In this document: positions 57,480 through 58,509 of the stretch, piece by piece
Layout of the letters: each line of letters begins with the position of its first letter
Position numbering within the stretch: the first letter of the stretch is position 1
Source: Actinomadura sp. KC216
GTDB taxonomy: Bacteria > Actinomycetota > Actinomycetes > Streptosporangiales > Streptosporangiaceae
Length of the DNA stretch: 58,509 nucleotides
Reading direction: 5' to 3'
NCBI RefSeq assembly: GCF_004348535.1
Contig: NZ_SMJX01000012.1
Coordinates: 1 to 58,509 of the forward strand
Made by a program: the position numbers and the translations under genes
Notes under the pieces: model-generated
Seen by the model: the letters and a program-made list of their open reading frames with translations, nothing else
Databases searched by the model: none
Told to the model about the DNA's origin: nothing

Positions 57480-58313
57480 CTATGCCCGGCTACCCTGACC
57501 TGCGGATTCCTGTTCCTCCTTGACGGCGTCCTCGTGGGTCTTGACCACTTCGCCGTCGCGGATCTCGCCGCGCCAGCCCTCGACCTCCTTCTGGTTCAGG
57601 AGTGTCTGCGTCATCATGTGGCGCTTGACGTTCTTGAACTCCAGGCGGAGGCGGCGGCCCTGCGCGCGCCACAGGTTCGCGGTCTTCTCGAAGAAGCCGT
57701 CCGGGTGGTATTCGGCCACCAGCAGGACCCGCGTCATGGTGGGCGCCAGCTCGTGGAAGGTCACGGCGCCATCGACGTATCCGTGCGGGCCCTTGGACGT
57801 CCAGACGATCCGCTCATCAGGGACCTGCTCGGTGATCGTGGATTCCCAGCTCCGGTGCGACCACAGGATCTTCGCCCGCCAGTTCACCTTCTCGTCGGAC
57901 TCCTGCTCGACGCTCTCCACCTTCTTGGTGAAGGTCGGGAAGTCGGTGAACCGCGTCCACTGGTCGTAGGCGACGCGCCGTGGCAGCCCCACGTCGAACT
58001 CTTCGACGATGTTGGTGACCTTCGCGTTTCCGGCGCCGCCGCCGGAGCCGACGGCTTCCTTCGCCTTCTCCTTCGCGCCCGCCATGCCCGCGCCGAGGCC
58101 CGCCTTCAGGGGGCCCGCGCCCTTGGCGAGCTTCTCCGCACCGGCCGCCGCCGCCTTCTTTCCGGCTCCGTTGCCGTCCGCGGCCTCGTTCAGGCGGTGG
58201 GTCATCGCCTCTATGGCGCTGCTGGCCTTCTCCAGCGTCCGCACCATGAGCTTCCGGCCGGTCTCGGCGGGACCGGTCCGGCCTCCTTCGGTGCCTGTCT
58301 CCGGCATGGTCAT
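57480..58313 (-). CDS. SRPBCC (START/polyketide cyclase-like) protein
   Basis: 277 residues from ATG 58313 (GTG 58316 and ATG 58307 are alternatives). An N-terminal Ala/Lys/Gly-rich helical section (KKAAAAGAEKLAKGAGPLKA, AGAKEKAKEAVG) precedes the SRPBCC domain: VTNIVEEFDVGLPRRVAYDQ, WTRFTDFPTFTKKVESVEQE, RIVWTSKGPHGYVDGAVTFH, ending in EFKNVKRHMMTQTLLNQKEV. The fold binds lipids or other hydrophobic ligands. First gene of a three-gene operon with the repeat protein, whose repeats resemble its own N-terminal section. Confidence 0.88.
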   Translation of the reverse strand: MTMPETGTEGGRTGPAETGRKLMVRTLEKASSAIEAMTHRLNEAADGNGAGKKAAAAGAEKLAKGAGPLKAGLGAGMAGAKEKAKEAVGSGGGAGNAKVTNIVEEFDVGLPRRVAYDQWTRFTDFPTFTKKVESVEQESDEKVNWRAKILWSHRSWESTITEQVPDERIVWTSKGPHGYVDGAVTFHELAPTMTRVLLVAEYHPDGFFEKTANLWRAQGRRLRLEFKNVKRHMMTQTLLNQKEVEGWRGEIRDGEVVKTHEDAVKEEQESAGQGSRA

Positions 58314-58422
58314 CACTTCGCTTCGTCATTGCTTCCGTCTTGAACGGCATAGCCGCGAGACTGCGGACGAAACGACAGAAACCGGTGCTGAGCAGCGAAA
58401 ACTAAAGATCTACGGTCTGGCG

Positions 58423-58509
58423 CTACGACCGCCAGCGGTGGCCGGTCAGGCGTTCGTAGACGTCTATGTAGCGGGCTCGGGTGGCGTCCACGACCTCTTG
58501 GGGGATGGC
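58423..58509 (-). CDS. purC: 3' end of a purC-like gene (SAICAR synthase), partial
   Basis: The last 28 codons, cut by the window edge: AIPQEVVDATRARYIDVYER followed by LTGHRWRS and stop at 58423. This matches the conserved C-terminal helix of phosphoribosylaminoimidazole-succinocarboxamide synthase (P-x-x-VV-x-x-T-x-x-RY-x-x-x-YE+LTG). The enzyme joins CAIR and aspartate in purine synthesis. Only the tail is visible. Confidence 0.7.
   Translation of the reverse strand, partial: AIPQEVVDATRARYIDVYERLTGHRWRS

Overview
The window is high-G+C actinobacterial chromosome with dense, mostly short intergenic gaps and frequent GTG starts. Several lineage-typical families are present: Scr1/WhiJ-type helix-turn-helix regulators with DUF397 partners, DUF574 (SAM-dependent methyltransferase-like) proteins, a CU044_5270-type protein, a mycothiol-dependent isomerase-like (TIGR03086) protein, BTAD/SARP-type and PucR regulators. 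This mix points to Streptosporangiales, probably an Actinomadura-like organism (inference from family content, not from a search).

Layout. 1-13.1 kb: a 5'-truncated CU044_5270-like gene, a TetR/DHA2-MFS efflux pair, fatty-acid genes (3-hydroxyacyl-CoA dehydrogenase, thiolase, and an EtfD-like membrane Fe-S protein that would pass acyl-CoA dehydrogenase electrons to the membrane), an unusual BTAD-membrane-HhH fusion regulator, a lipoprotein and a ZIP metal transporter. 13.1-17.3 kb: a glycine-betaine/proline ABC importer operon (ATPase with CBS domains, permease, binding protein), dcd, and tRNA-Gly(CCC). 17.3-21.3 kb: probable remnant of an element integrated next to the tRNA: an internally deleted tyrosine integrase followed by small orphan genes, one frameshifted. 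21.3-29.7 kb: small regulator/NTF2-like pairs, a TetR-controlled heterodimeric ABC transporter pair, and an epimerase.

30.0-31.9 kb: Scr1-type regulator and DUF574 protein. 31.9-42.0 kb: a minus-strand catabolic locus: aldehyde dehydrogenase, ureohydrolase (agmatinase family), N,N-dimethylformamidase-like hydrolase, cupin, PucR regulator, APC permease and CehA/McbA-type metallohydrolase, with overlapping start/stop codons at most junctions. It reads as uptake and breakdown of an organic guanidine, amine or amide of unknown identity.

42.2-45.7 kb: DUF574 protein, DUF397-like protein, Scr1-type regulator, DUF397 protein and an RsbW-like ATPase. Three promoters in this block carry the same 17-bp palindrome, which suggests one operator and one regulon. 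45.8-50.6 kb: secreted beta-propeller protein and MarR regulator, then metE behind a cobalamin riboswitch, and a YjbR-HhH protein. 50.6-55.1 kb: decaying accessory stretch with a carboxypeptidase fragment, a small secreted protein, a toxin-antitoxin pair whose PIN toxin is frameshifted, a tandem array of four DUF397 genes (one broken) and their Scr1-type regulator, whose C-terminus is also frameshifted. 55.2-58.5 kb: RsbW-like ATPase plus a companion, an operon of a SRPBCC protein, an 11-residue-repeat protein and a small protein, and the 3' end of a purC-like gene.

Four small accessory genes carry one- or two-base frameshifts, mostly in short homopolymer or dinucleotide runs. This could be real gene decay or assembly error and should be settled with reads before those genes are interpreted.
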